Source: Streptomyces sp. NBC_01142 (GTDB lineage: Bacteria > Actinomycetota > Actinomycetes > Streptomycetales > Streptomycetaceae). From it: 64,000 nucleotides of DNA. The stretch covers positions 124,001-188,000 of the forward strand of contig NZ_JAPEOR010000004.1 in assembly GCF_026341125.1 (NCBI RefSeq), in the 5' to 3' direction. Of the stretch, positions 29,945 to 37,887 are shown in pieces; positions within the stretch are counted from its first letter, which is position 1; every line of letters starts with the position of its first letter. Under the pieces are notes generated by a model. That model had not been told where the DNA came from. It saw nothing but the letters and a program-made list of their open reading frames with translations, and ran no database searches. A program made the position numbers and the translations under genes.

Positions 29945-30265
29945 CTACTTGATGGAGCGGGCCTGCTGCAGGACCTCATTTAGCTTCTGCGTGAGCTGGT
30001 TGGCGATGATCGCTGCCTCACCCAGGAGTTTGTCGGCCGCTTGGTTCTGATCGCTGTTGGGATGGCGGGAGGTCGACCGATAGGCCGTGGCCGTCTGGAG
30101 GATCACCGGCCCGGCGTGGCCGGCGATTTTCTGCAGGAGCTCCACCGACTCGGTCACCTGGCGAGGGTCCTCGTACACCGCTTTACCCGTGGAGACCTCC
30201 TTCTCGAGATCGCGCATGGCCTCGTGGGCATAGCGGGCGCGGTAGGTCGGAACGACTCGTGCCAC
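29945..30265 (-). CDS. Hypothetical helical protein
   Basis: Encodes 106 residues from GTG 30265, chosen because GAAAGGA at 30276-30282 lies at the right distance; an in-frame start further upstream has no such site. It begins MARVVPTYRARYAHEAMRD and is predicted mostly helical (VTESVELLQKIAGHAGPVIL; ADKLLGEAAIIANQLTQKLN). No family recognised and no catalytic motif seen. The loop-free palindrome lies just downstream as a terminator. Confidence 0.6.
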   Translation of the reverse strand: MARVVPTYRARYAHEAMRDLEKEVSTGKAVYEDPRQVTESVELLQKIAGHAGPVILQTATAYRSTSRHPNSDQNQAADKLLGEAAIIANQLTQKLNEVLQQARSIK

Positions 30266-30348
30266 GGCGGAGCATCCTTTCTTCGGAAAGCCCCAGTGTC
30301 GGGCCTGGGCCCATGGAAGCGGGGCGATTCCGGCCACCTCACAACGAG

Positions 30349-30392
30349 CAGGGGGTGGTGTCTCCAGGAACTCCTGGAGACACCACCCCCTG
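30349..30392 (-). terminator. Perfect 21-bp inverted repeat with 2-base loop
   Basis: Arms 30349-30369 and 30372-30392 are exact complements. The hairpin starts 18 bases after the original stop codon (30410-30412) of the membrane gene interrupted by the IS21 element, so it is best read as that operon's native terminator, now cut off from it. Confidence 0.7.
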
Positions 30393-30409
30393 CGCAGGCG
30401 GACGGCGGA

Positions 30410-30452
30410 CTACGGCCGGGGCCGGTTGCTCCTCTGGCTGTAGATGGTCAGC
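30410..30452 (-). pseudogene. Severed 3' tail of the small membrane gene at 34256-34519
   Basis: Removing the IS (30453-34262) and one copy of the GTCAGC target duplication makes the membrane gene read through into this segment: ...RLLT then IYSQRSNRPRP and TAG at 30410-30412. The native protein would have had 97 residues. Confidence 0.8.
30447..30452. repeat. Target-site duplication, left copy (GTCAGC)
   Basis: Identical to 34263-34268 immediately outside the other IS end. A 6-bp duplication is within the 4-8 bp range known for the IS21 family. Confidence 0.8.
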
Positions 30453-30654
30453 TGTTTTCGCCGGGCAGTTTTGGCCCCACTTGAACGAGTTGTTCTGGCC
30501 CCACTTTTGACCCATCCGGGTGAAGGGCTCCGACGCGTCGCGGAAGGAACGGATCTTTCTGGCCCCACCCTTGCCGAGTCTCAGCGGGGCCCATGATGGT
30601 TCCGCTGTCAGCAGACCGGCTGGATTTCAGACGGTGGCCCGCAAGGATGACTGC

Positions 30655-31389
30655 ATGCGGAAGAACATGGCGGTGCGTCGACTCGACCTCGGGTACTTCA
30701 TCCGGCCTGCCTCAGAAGTGGGCGGCCCGCAACCACGAGTCGAACCCGTTCTTGCTTACCTGGTGCAACACGACAACGGGCTGCTCCTCTTCGATACCGG
30801 CATCGGGGACGCAGACCCCGAAACCGAAGCGCACTATCGGCCGCGCCGCCGTGCGCTGCAGGACGCCCTCTCGGCATCCGGAGTCACCCTCGCCGACGTT
30901 TCCATGATCGTGAACTGCCACCTGCACTTCGACCACATCGGCGGGAACCCGCTCTTGGGCGGCAAGCCCATCCTGGTGCAGGACGTCGAACTGGCCACCG
31001 CACGCCGGGGCAACTACACAGTCGACGAGCTGATCGACTTCCCCGGTGCAACCTACGAGGAAGTCGCCGGCGAGATCGAGGTCTGGCCCGGCATCTGGAT
31101 CATTCCGACGCCTGGTCACACCCAAGGGCACCAGTCGCTGGCCCTCCGGCAAAGCGACGGCACAGTAGTACTCGCCGGTCAGGCATACGACCTCGCTTCT
31201 CACTTCGCATCTGAGCAATTGGCCCGCCACGCGACACTTCGCGGCGAGGAACAGCCGCTTCCTCCCTATCGGCACTGGCTGGATCGACTCGCCGACTTCG
31301 ACCCACGACGTGTGTTCTTCGCCCATGACTGCTCGGTCTGGGAACCGTCACAGACTGGAGGAGCGGAAACCCGACTTTCTGCCACGTAG
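30655..31389 (+). CDS. Metallo-beta-lactamase-fold hydrolase, AHL-lactonase-like (IS passenger)
   Basis: Encodes 244 residues from ATG 30655, with AAGGA at 30643-30647. An upstream in-frame start would place part of the IS terminal repeats inside the protein and is less likely. Zinc-binding motifs are present: NCHLHFDHIGGNP (HxHxDH), TPGHTQGHQSL with the third metal His, and a late Asp/His pair (AHDC). Together with the PVLAYLVQHDNGLLLFDTG start, this resembles the N-acyl-homoserine-lactone lactonase (AttM/AiiA-like) group of MBL hydrolases. The substrate is not proven; other lactones or esters are possible. Third-position GC is lower in the second half of the gene than in its neighbours, which suggests separate origin. 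It is convergent with istB. Confidence 0.85.
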   Translation: MRKNMAVRRLDLGYFIRPASEVGGPQPRVEPVLAYLVQHDNGLLLFDTGIGDADPETEAHYRPRRRALQDALSASGVTLADVSMIVNCHLHFDHIGGNPLLGGKPILVQDVELATARRGNYTVDELIDFPGATYEEVAGEIEVWPGIWIIPTPGHTQGHQSLALRQSDGTVVLAGQAYDLASHFASEQLARHATLRGEEQPLPPYRHWLDRLADFDPRRVFFAHDCSVWEPSQTGGAETRLSAT

Positions 31390-31523
31390 GACGACCCTCG
31401 ATCGGGTGACGTTTCCTGGCTGTCCTGAGGTGGAGCCGAATGGTGTCCGTTGGTCGGGGTTGGTGGCGGTAGCGTGTGATTCACGACGCCCGCCCGGCCG
31501 CTTCCCCTGACAGGAACGCGAAA

Positions 31524-31552
31524 GGGCGGGCGCCGTGTTGTGGCGCCCGCCC
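31524..31552. terminator. Hairpin between the passenger gene and istB
   Basis: Perfect 11-bp arms (GGGCGGGCGCC / GGCGCCCGCCC) with a 7-base loop lie 20 bases beyond the istB stop, between convergent genes. Probably a bidirectional terminator. The rest of the 180-bp gap shows nothing recognisable. Confidence 0.65.
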
Positions 31553-31571
31553 GCTTGTGGTGAAGGTGAGA

Positions 31572-32408
31572 TCAGGCGGCGGTGGCCGCCTTGCGCTTGG
31601 CAGTGGTACTGGCGAGGCGGAAGGACTGGGTGCCGGTCTCGATGATGTGGGCCTCGAAGGTGAGCCGATCGACGATGGCCTGGCAGAGCCGCTTGTCGGT
31701 GAAGGTCTGGTCCCACTCGGTGAACGGCCGGTTCGACGCGACGGCGATCGCATGTCGTTCCTCGCGCTCGGTGAAGATCTGGAACAGCAGTTCCGCCCCG
31801 TGGCGGTCCAGCTTGACGTAGCCGAGCTCGTCCAGGCAGAGCAGGTCGACCCGCCCGTATTTCTTGATCGTGCGGCCCAGTTGTTTGTCGCTGGCGGCCT
31901 CGGCCAGTTCGTTCACCAGGTTCGCCGCAGTGGTGTAGCGGACGCGGCCGCCGGCCTCCGCGATCGCGGTGCCCAGGCCGATCAGCAGGTGGGACTTGCC
32001 GGTGCCGGAGTCACCGATCAGGCATAGCGGGTTCCCGGCCTGCACCCAGGCGGGCTGCATGAGGGTGTTGATGACCTCCTGCGGGATGTTCGGGTTCTTC
32101 GAGAAGTCGAAGTCCTCGATCCGCTTCGGGCGGGGGAAGTTGGCTTCCTTGACCCGGCGGACCTTGCGGCGGGCGTCACGGTCCTCGCACTCGCTCTCCA
32201 GGAGGTCCGCCAGGAAGTCTGCGTAGGACGCCTGCTCGCGCAGGGCCTGGGCGGCGAACTCGTCCCAGCGTGCGCGGATCCCGGACAGGCCGAGGCTCCG
32301 GCAGGCTGCATCGATTGCCTCTGACGGGTTCGGCCCGCGCTGGCCGGGCAGGCCGAAGGAGCCCCACCGCCCCGTGGTCGCAGGGGTGGGGGTGGTGCTC
32401 TGCGTCAT
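31572..32408 (-). CDS. istB: IS21-family helper ATPase IstB
   Basis: Encodes 278 residues, a little longer than the usual 250-265. It has the DnaC/IstB AAA+ signature: Walker A GDSGTGKSHL at about residue 131, Walker B LLCLDELGY, a sensor-like ASNRPF and the C-terminal ETGTQSFRL seen in IstB proteins. It assembles on target DNA and directs the IstA transposase. Its ATG overlaps the istA stop by 4 bases (ATGA), so translation is coupled. Confidence 0.95.
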   Translation of the reverse strand: MTQSTTPTPATTGRWGSFGLPGQRGPNPSEAIDAACRSLGLSGIRARWDEFAAQALREQASYADFLADLLESECEDRDARRKVRRVKEANFPRPKRIEDFDFSKNPNIPQEVINTLMQPAWVQAGNPLCLIGDSGTGKSHLLIGLGTAIAEAGGRVRYTTAANLVNELAEAASDKQLGRTIKKYGRVDLLCLDELGYVKLDRHGAELLFQIFTEREERHAIAVASNRPFTEWDQTFTDKRLCQAIVDRLTFEAHIIETGTQSFRLASTTAKRKAATAA

Positions 32409-34087
32409 GCTGAGCCTTTCGGTTGGATAGAGAGCAACTGGCCGTAGGCGGCCAGCGATGGTTCGGGCCGGGAGTCCGGGGGCAGGGCAGGACGCCTCTG
32501 AGGCAGCGTGATGACCTGGGCCGATTCGGGTTTCGGTTCCGTCGGCTCCGCCGTGTCGGGCTCGGCTGTGACCGTGGTGGCGGTGGCTTGCGGGGCGATC
32601 ACGACCGGTGGTGGACCACCCGCTGCGGCGAGGGCCTTGCGGGCCTCGATGGCAACCAGGTCCGGCGAGACGGAACCGGCCTCCAGGACCGCTTTCATGC
32701 CGGCGACGACCGCCTCGTCGGGCAGCCGCCGGTGCAGAAGCAGGACCTCGATCAGGGCTCGTGTGCCCTCGGAGCGTCCCCGGGACTCGCGGCCGGCTGC
32801 CCAGAACGCGTCGTGGGTCTCGGTGAACTTCCCGCTCTCGCGGGCCGCGGCGAGGCCGGTGGAGTGCTCCAGGGCGCCGGGCTTGTGCCGCAGGATCTCC
32901 AGGTAGTGGTCCAGCAGATCGCGGAAGCCGTAGCGGCCCGCGAGCCGGGGATGGCGGACCACCAGCTCGTTGCGCTCGAAGACCCAGACCTCGTCCGCCC
33001 GCAGCGAGACGCGGACGTTGGTGCCGATGAAGCGGGCCGGGACGGAGTACTTGTTCTGCCGGACGGTGATCCGGGAGGTCTTGTCGACCTTGGGCGTCAG
33101 CGTCAGCCCGATGTCGAACTCCTCGAACGGCAGAGGGGCCAGCAGCGGAGCCTCGTAGTCGAAGTCGAAGCCCACCGAGGTGGGCCGGTTGTCGATGTGC
33201 CGGACGTCCTCGGCGAGCTCAATCTGCTCGATCTTCTCGTTCAGCTCCGCGAGCGTGTCGACCTCGGGGACAGGGACCAGGTGCGAACGACGGAAGCGTC
33301 CGCCCTCGTGCTCGACCCCGCCCTTCTCATGGGCGCCCTCGATGCCGGGGCGGCAGTAGAAGGCGTCGAAGCCGTAGTGCGAGCGGAAGGCCACCCACCT
33401 CTGTGACTCCACCCGCGAGCGGCCGAAGCAGACCTGCGAGACCGCGGGCTTGAGGTTGTCGTAACGGATGTGCCGGGTCGGGATGCCGCCCAGGATCCGG
33501 AAGGCGTCCACGTGCCCCTGCATGAAGGCTTCCTGGCCGGACGTGGAGAACACCCGGTGGACCGCCTTGCCCGAATACGACAGTCGCAGCGTGAACAACT
33601 GGCAGGCCATCGGTTTGCCGTCGACCCTCACCCAGACCTCGGCGAAGTCGACCTCCGCCTCCTCGCCGGGCCGGTGGAACTGCGGGACCATGCCCTCGGT
33701 CAGCATCCGGGACCGCTCGGCCTCTTCGCGGATCTGCGGCCGGCGCACCCGCAGGTAGTCGTTGAGCGTTGTGTAGGCGACCGGGAATCCGTACTCGTCC
33801 CGCAGCCGTTCCATGATCCGCTTGTTGGTGTGCCGCTGCTTCGGCGGTGCGGTCAGATCTGCCCGCAGCATCTCGTCGATCCAGCCTTTGCCCTGCTCCA
33901 GAACCGACCGGCGCACTTCGATCGCTTTCCGCGCAGGGGGCAACGCGCTGTCGAACGCCTGGCGCACGACCCGGCGGTGCACTCCGTAACGCTTCGCCAG
34001 CCCTCGGACCGAGGTGCCTTCCAGCCTGCGGTCACGACGAATCAACTCGAACAACTCAACACGCTGCAAAACCCGGCCTCCTGACAC
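32405..34087 (-). CDS. istA: IS21-family transposase IstA
   Basis: Encodes 560 residues, typical of the family. An N-terminal helix-turn-helix (LFELIRRDRR, VRGLAKRYGVHRRVVRQAF) is followed by an rve/DDE integrase core (EVDFAEVWV, IRYDNLKPAV, HEKGGVEHEGGRFRR) and the C-terminal beta-barrel region (RQNKYSVPARFIG). The first GTG (34087) has no good site before it. An AGGAGG just inside the frame, followed by TTG, could instead set the start about six codons later. No frameshift is seen, so the element should be autonomous. Confidence 0.95.
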   Translation of the reverse strand: MSGGRVLQRVELFELIRRDRRLEGTSVRGLAKRYGVHRRVVRQAFDSALPPARKAIEVRRSVLEQGKGWIDEMLRADLTAPPKQRHTNKRIMERLRDEYGFPVAYTTLNDYLRVRRPQIREEAERSRMLTEGMVPQFHRPGEEAEVDFAEVWVRVDGKPMACQLFTLRLSYSGKAVHRVFSTSGQEAFMQGHVDAFRILGGIPTRHIRYDNLKPAVSQVCFGRSRVESQRWVAFRSHYGFDAFYCRPGIEGAHEKGGVEHEGGRFRRSHLVPVPEVDTLAELNEKIEQIELAEDVRHIDNRPTSVGFDFDYEAPLLAPLPFEEFDIGLTLTPKVDKTSRITVRQNKYSVPARFIGTNVRVSLRADEVWVFERNELVVRHPRLAGRYGFRDLLDHYLEILRHKPGALEHSTGLAAARESGKFTETHDAFWAAGRESRGRSEGTRALIEVLLLHRRLPDEAVVAGMKAVLEAGSVSPDLVAIEARKALAAAGGPPPVVIAPQATATTVTAEPDTAEPTEPKPESAQVITLPQRRPALPPDSRPEPSLAAYGQLLSIQPKGSA

Positions 34088-34255
34088 GGCCAGCCGACAA
34101 CCCGCACAGCGTGATCCCGGCCGCGATCCCGGGTCAATCCGGCATTACTCCAAAAGAGTGCATCCGACCCCAAGGGCTCTTGGGTGGGGCCAAAACAATC
34201 CGTTCCTCACCCCGGTCCAGCCGAGCCCGTTCTCCCGGGGCCAAAAGAGGCCGTC

Positions 34256-34519
34256 CTAGACAGTCAGCAGACGAAGGACCGACACGATCAGAACGAGAAA
34301 CGCGATGGCGCCGAGCAGGCCCAACTCCTGGTACAGGAAGTAGAAGCCCAGCGCCAGCGGCGACAGGGCCAGCGCCACCAGGGCGATCATGCCGAGCAGC
34401 ATCGGCGCCAGCTTGACGATCAGCTGGAGCACCTCCCGCATCACCTCCCATACGTAGCCGATCTTGCTGTTCGGCTTCCCGCAGCCCGGCCGGCTCTCCG
34501 GCAGGTCCTCATCCGGCAT
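34256..34519 (-). CDS. Small two-TM membrane protein, C-terminus replaced by IS insertion
   Basis: Encodes 87 residues from ATG 34519, chosen because AGGAGG lies six bases before it; the GTG five codons earlier overlaps the preceding ORF. A polar N-terminus with PGCGKP is followed by two hydrophobic spans (LAPMLLGMIALVALALSPLA and LYQELGLLGAIAFLVLIVSV). The last two codons and the TAG come from the IS21 end. The native frame continued 11 residues past the shared Thr at 30410-30446. It is the last gene of the transfer operon; function unknown. Losing a short polar tail may not abolish it. Confidence 0.75.
   Translation of the reverse strand: MPDEDLPESRPGCGKPNSKIGYVWEVMREVLQLIVKLAPMLLGMIALVALALSPLALGFYFLYQELGLLGAIAFLVLIVSVLRLLTV
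34263..34268. repeat. Target-site duplication, right copy (GTCAGC)
   Basis: Matches 30447-30452 and lies inside the 3' end of the membrane gene. Confidence 0.8.
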
Positions 34520-34530
34520 ATCCGGCCTCC

Positions 34531-34728
34531 TCACGGTCCGTCCGGCGAGTGGCGCGCCCTCGCCGACTGGCCGGGACGGGCGCGCGGGCGGTCGTGGTGC
34601 CGAGCGACGCGACCCGTGAGGGCCCGCACTCCTGCAGGCCCTGGGGAGGGGGCCGTGGAGCGCACCTTCATCGGCAGTTCCTTCCGGTCAGCGGCCCATC
34701 CACGTGGAGGGGCCTCGAGTGTGTTCAC
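34531..34728 (-). CDS. Small Arg/Pro-rich ORF downstream of traB
   Basis: Encodes up to 65 residues. GTG 34728 overlaps the traB stop (GTGA). An internal ATG at about 34671 has a better site (GGAAGGA) and would give 46 residues. The ORF stop overlaps a GTG of the next gene. Composition is basic and low complexity, with no family resemblance. The overlaps at both ends favour a real coupled gene, but it may be only spacer. Confidence 0.4.
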   Translation of the reverse strand: MNTLEAPPRGWAADRKELPMKVRSTAPSPGPAGVRALTGRVARHHDRPRARPGQSARARHSPDGP

Positions 34729-37175
34729 GGGAGTTCCTTGATGGCTTGCTCGATCGCCACCCGCCTATAGGCGGTGATCTTGCGCCGCGGGTCGGACACC
34801 GAGGGGACGCGATCGGTCGTGAGCCCGATCCCGTGCTCCTTGAGGCGCCGTGCGATCTCCTTGCCCTGCTCCCGGCGCCGGGCGCTGGCGTCGGCCATGT
34901 GGTCCCAGCGGGCCCACGCCTTCTCGTCCTCCTCCCGCAGCCGGGCGACGACGTCCTCGACCGGGACGTAGCCGAGGTAGGCCGAGTCCGTGGCCTCCAT
35001 GGCGTACTGGATGGAGGCGAGGATCGACGGGAGCGGCCTCTCGTCCGGGTCCGTGCTGCACAGGGCGAGCAGCGCGGCAAGGTCGAGCCCGGCCTCGGCG
35101 CAGTCCGCGGCGATGCTCGGCAGCCCGGCCTCGGCCCGCTCCTCACCGAGCCGCGAGGCGGTGTCGACGGTGACCTCCCGGAACTTGTAGCGCACGGGCC
35201 GGTCCGGCAGCTGGGGCAGGCCCTTGGCGTAGATGACGCCGGCGTCGCGCAGGTCGCTGGGGGACACCGCGGGGGTCAGCCGGTCTGCCCGGTAGCCCTC
35301 GGCCAGCGCGCCCGCGCCGAGCAGCGCGGTCACGTCGTCGCCGCGGCAGGCACCGAGGAGACGCGCGGCGACCTTCGGGCCGATGGGAGCACCGAGGTAG
35401 TCGGAGGTTCCGAACTGCGAGCCGGCGTAGACCCAGATGGCCTCCTTGCGGCCGACCAGCAGGAGCTCGATCAGCAGCTTCTTGGCCTCGTCGGACAGCT
35501 TGGGCCATTCGTCGACGAACAGGCACACGGCCGGGTGTTCGCGGCTGGGCTTCCAGGTGTTGCCCATCCGGTACTTGTGACGCATCCGGGCGCGGGACTT
35601 GGCCAGGTTCAGGAAGAACCGGAGCACGGCGATGATCTGCTCGTCGCTGTGCGCGCTCGCGGTGATCGCGTTGCCCAGGTCGGCGACGCCGGAACCGTAG
35701 GGGTCGATGTTGAAGGTCACCGCGTCGTAGCAGGCGGTGGTGACCTCCGCCATGGCCAGCATGATCCCGGACTTGGCGGCCCCGGAGTCACCCACCATGA
35801 GGAGCATGAGCCCGGCGAGCGAGTAGGCGAGCGGCGAGGTGTCCATCACCAGACCGAAGTCGGCGACGTCGTTGATCGACCTCGACAGCGGCGGCCGGTA
35901 GGGGAGTTCGCCGAGCGTCGCGAACGGGTTGCGCTGCACGAGGCGGACGGTGCAGGTGTCGCCCGGGTCTTCCCACGGCTCGACCTGGACGCCGCTGCTG
36001 CGTGGCAGGCGCAGCCGAGTGATCAGGCCCTTGTGGGTGTTGTTCGCGCTGATGTCGTCCGGGGAGCCGGACTTGACCCGCACGGTCAGCTGCCAGCCCC
36101 AGGGGAAGTGTTCGCCGTCACCGACCCAGCAGACGTCGACGCCCTCGGCGCGCAGCGCACGCCATAGGCAGTCGGCTGCCGCCTGGGGGGTGATGGCCAG
36201 CGCGATCGGGTACGGAGGGGCGTCCGCTGCAGGCGCGGTCCCCTCCAGAGGGCGCCCGCCGGGCACCGGCCCCGCGGCGGCCGGTGCCGGGGCCGCGCTG
36301 CCGGGGACCATAGCGGCGACCTCACCGGCGGAGACCGTGGCATCCGCCGCGGCCGGCGTGTCCTCCGGGCCGCCGGGTGCGGGGTCCCACCCGGGAGCGA
36401 CCGGCAGCGTCGCCGCGATCTCTGCCTCACCGTCCTCTTCGTCCGCGCCAGCGTCCGGCTCGGTGCCGGCGGCGGCCTCGAGCACCGCGGTGACTTCGTC
36501 GTCCGGATCGAAACTCAACGCAGGGGTCTTCACGGTCCACGTCCAGGGCCATCGACCCATCGCCCAGACCCAGGCGGTGCCAGCCAGGGAGATGAACACC
36601 GAGACCCCGACGGCTGCCGCCGGCGCCTGCCAGGTCAGTACACCGGCCACGCCCGCGGCGATCAGGGTGTGGGTCCGGCGGGACTGGGCGCGTTCACGGC
36701 GGACCGCACGCACCCGGTGCTCAGAGGGGATCCGGGGGGTGAACTCCTGGTCGGCGAGTTCATCGAGGGTGCCCTGGATCCGGTCGGCCGCTTTCCACGT
36801 CTGTAGGGTCTGCTGCTCGGCGGAGCGGGCCGTGTTCAGCTGCTCCTTGGCAGCGGTCGTGCGGACCTTGATCCGCTCGTTGAAGTCCTTGTGCTGCCGG
36901 TTGAGGAGCACTGCCAGGAGCTGCTCGTCCGGCAGGTCTTCGGCGCTCCACCAGCGGCCGAGGTGCTGGCGTGCGACGTGGCCGAGGCCGTCCCGCCACA
37001 CCTGAAGTCCGGTGGAGCGTGCTGTCTCCGTGGCGTGGCCGGCGTCCTGGTCCTCGCCGCTGTCGACCGTCGGCTCGACGGGGTCTGCGGTGGTGTCCGT
37101 GGAGGGCTCGGGAGCGTGCGCGGACGGGGTGGCGTCGCTGCCGGAGTCGGAGTGTTTGGTGAGATCCACAGCCAC
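34725..37175 (-). CDS. traB: FtsK/SpoIIIE-like conjugative DNA translocase (TraB type)
   Basis: Encodes 816 residues from GTG 37175. The N-terminus is acidic and Ser/Thr-rich. A helical region (IKVRTTAAKEQLNTARSAEQ) precedes a membrane segment at about residues 170-205, then a Pro/Ala/Gly linker and an FtsK-like motor domain. The motor has a P-loop-like GDSGAAKS at about residue 457, a variant of GxxGxGKS, and Walker B VCLFVDEWPKL at about residue 550. The C-terminal 80 residues (ARRLKEHGIGLTTDRVPSV) look like a DNA-binding winged helix. In Streptomyces plasmids a single TraB-type hexamer moves double-stranded DNA between hyphae. Neighbouring DUF2637 and membrane genes fit the spread (Spd) functions of such operons. 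Upstream lies a palindrome cluster that is a candidate cis-acting transfer locus. Confidence 0.85.
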   Translation of the reverse strand: MAVDLTKHSDSGSDATPSAHAPEPSTDTTADPVEPTVDSGEDQDAGHATETARSTGLQVWRDGLGHVARQHLGRWWSAEDLPDEQLLAVLLNRQHKDFNERIKVRTTAAKEQLNTARSAEQQTLQTWKAADRIQGTLDELADQEFTPRIPSEHRVRAVRRERAQSRRTHTLIAAGVAGVLTWQAPAAAVGVSVFISLAGTAWVWAMGRWPWTWTVKTPALSFDPDDEVTAVLEAAAGTEPDAGADEEDGEAEIAATLPVAPGWDPAPGGPEDTPAAADATVSAGEVAAMVPGSAAPAPAAAGPVPGGRPLEGTAPAADAPPYPIALAITPQAAADCLWRALRAEGVDVCWVGDGEHFPWGWQLTVRVKSGSPDDISANNTHKGLITRLRLPRSSGVQVEPWEDPGDTCTVRLVQRNPFATLGELPYRPPLSRSINDVADFGLVMDTSPLAYSLAGLMLLMVGDSGAAKSGIMLAMAEVTTACYDAVTFNIDPYGSGVADLGNAITASAHSDEQIIAVLRFFLNLAKSRARMRHKYRMGNTWKPSREHPAVCLFVDEWPKLSDEAKKLLIELLLVGRKEAIWVYAGSQFGTSDYLGAPIGPKVAARLLGACRGDDVTALLGAGALAEGYRADRLTPAVSPSDLRDAGVIYAKGLPQLPDRPVRYKFREVTVDTASRLGEERAEAGLPSIAADCAEAGLDLAALLALCSTDPDERPLPSILASIQYAMEATDSAYLGYVPVEDVVARLREEDEKAWARWDHMADASARRREQGKEIARRLKEHGIGLTTDRVPSVSDPRRKITAYRRVAIEQAIKELP

Positions 37176-37258
37176 GGTCGGCCTTTCGCAGAGCAGGAAG
37201 CGGGGGAGGGGCGAGTGATACGTCTGATGGTGTTTCCGCAGGTCAGAGACAGGGATGG

Positions 37259-37346
37259 TGATCCGCCGGTGATCCGCCGGGACCGATCGGCCGGCCGATC
37301 AGGGACCGATCGGCCGGCCGATCAGGGGCGGATCACCGGCGGATCA
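37259..37346. promoter_or_regulatory. Nested palindrome cluster upstream of traB (candidate clt or operator)
   Basis: Perfect 20-bp outer arms (37259-37278 and 37327-37346) enclose two exact tandem 23-bp units (37281-37303 and 37304-37326), each containing the 16-bp palindrome GATCGGCCGGCCGATC. It fills the gap between traB and the preceding membrane gene. Streptomyces clt loci bound by TraB contain short direct repeats near tra genes, so a clt-like role is plausible. A repressor operator or a terminator are alternatives. Confidence 0.6.
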
Positions 37347-37365
37347 GATCCGGATCAGTGGCGGG

Positions 37366-37887
37366 CTATCCGGCGAGTCCTCCCAGGACCTGGCCGAAGC
37401 TGTTTCCGGTCGTGGAGATGGCACCCGACAGCGTGCCGAAGATGCCGCCGGCAGCGCCGAGGCAGACACCGACGAGCGCTCCGACGAAGAACCAGTTCTT
37501 GCCGTCCTTCTGGTCGGAGGCCCAGGCCGCGGCGTTCCACGCAACGATCACCGCGCCGGTCAGGAAGGACCCGACGCTGCCCTTCTCCCCGCTGTTGACC
37601 TTCGGCGAGGCCGGGGCACCACCGGTAGGTACGCCTCCACCCGTGCCGGAGAGGATGCCGCCGCCGGTGCTGGCCGCCCAGCCGGCGGTGGCCCCGATGG
37701 TGCCGAGGATGCCGCCCCCGAGACCCAGGAGAATTCCGGCGCAAACACCCCAAAGGAACGACCCGCGTCCGGACGTCTTCCCGCCCTTCCACAGGCGGAT
37801 CACGTAGACCAGGATCAGGACGCCGACCACGGTCGCCCCGGCACCGAATCCGGCAGCTCCCGCTTCTCCTGCAGCAAGGGTATTCAC
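37366..37887 (-). CDS. Small Gly-rich membrane protein of the transfer operon
   Basis: Encodes 173 residues; GTG 37887 overlaps the preceding stop (GTGA). About four hydrophobic Gly/Ala-rich spans are visible: GATVVGVLILVYVI, FLWGVCAGILLGLGGGILGT, FLTGAVIVAWNAAAWA and WFFVGALVGVCLGAAGG. The two halves look similar (LGLGGGILGTIGA and LGAAGGIFGTLSGA), suggesting an internal duplication. Its position fits a plasmid spread (Spd-type) or mating-pore accessory protein; the family was not recognised. Confidence 0.7.
   Translation of the reverse strand: MNTLAAGEAGAAGFGAGATVVGVLILVYVIRLWKGGKTSGRGSFLWGVCAGILLGLGGGILGTIGATAGWAASTGGGILSGTGGGVPTGGAPASPKVNSGEKGSVGSFLTGAVIVAWNAAAWASDQKDGKNWFFVGALVGVCLGAAGGIFGTLSGAISTTGNSFGQVLGGLAG

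Larger units (their letters stand above)
30453..34262 (-). mobile_element. IS21-family insertion sequence with a passenger gene
   Basis: The 3,810-bp element has ends that both start with TGT and share 15 of the first 22 bases. Multiple subterminal TTTTGGCCCC-type repeats are present at both ends, as expected for IS21 transposase binding sites: at about 30469, 30497 and 30557 on the left, and about 34240 and 34190 on the right. One left repeat (GGAACGGATC.TTCTGGCCCCACCC) matches a right one at most positions. It is flanked by 6-bp GTCAGC duplications. It carries istA and istB on the minus strand and, unusually, a metallo-beta-lactamase-fold gene on the plus strand between istB and the left end. 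It looks intact. Confidence 0.85.

Noticed and set aside
30349..30392. Inverted repeat as the left end of the IS element
   Set aside because: The true end starts at 30453, with TGT and a target duplication. This hairpin belongs to the interrupted operon.
31390..31571. A second, inner IS21 end that would exclude the passenger gene
   Set aside because: No TGT end with TTTTGGCCCC-type repeats occurs here, whereas the repeats at 30453-30575 match the far end.
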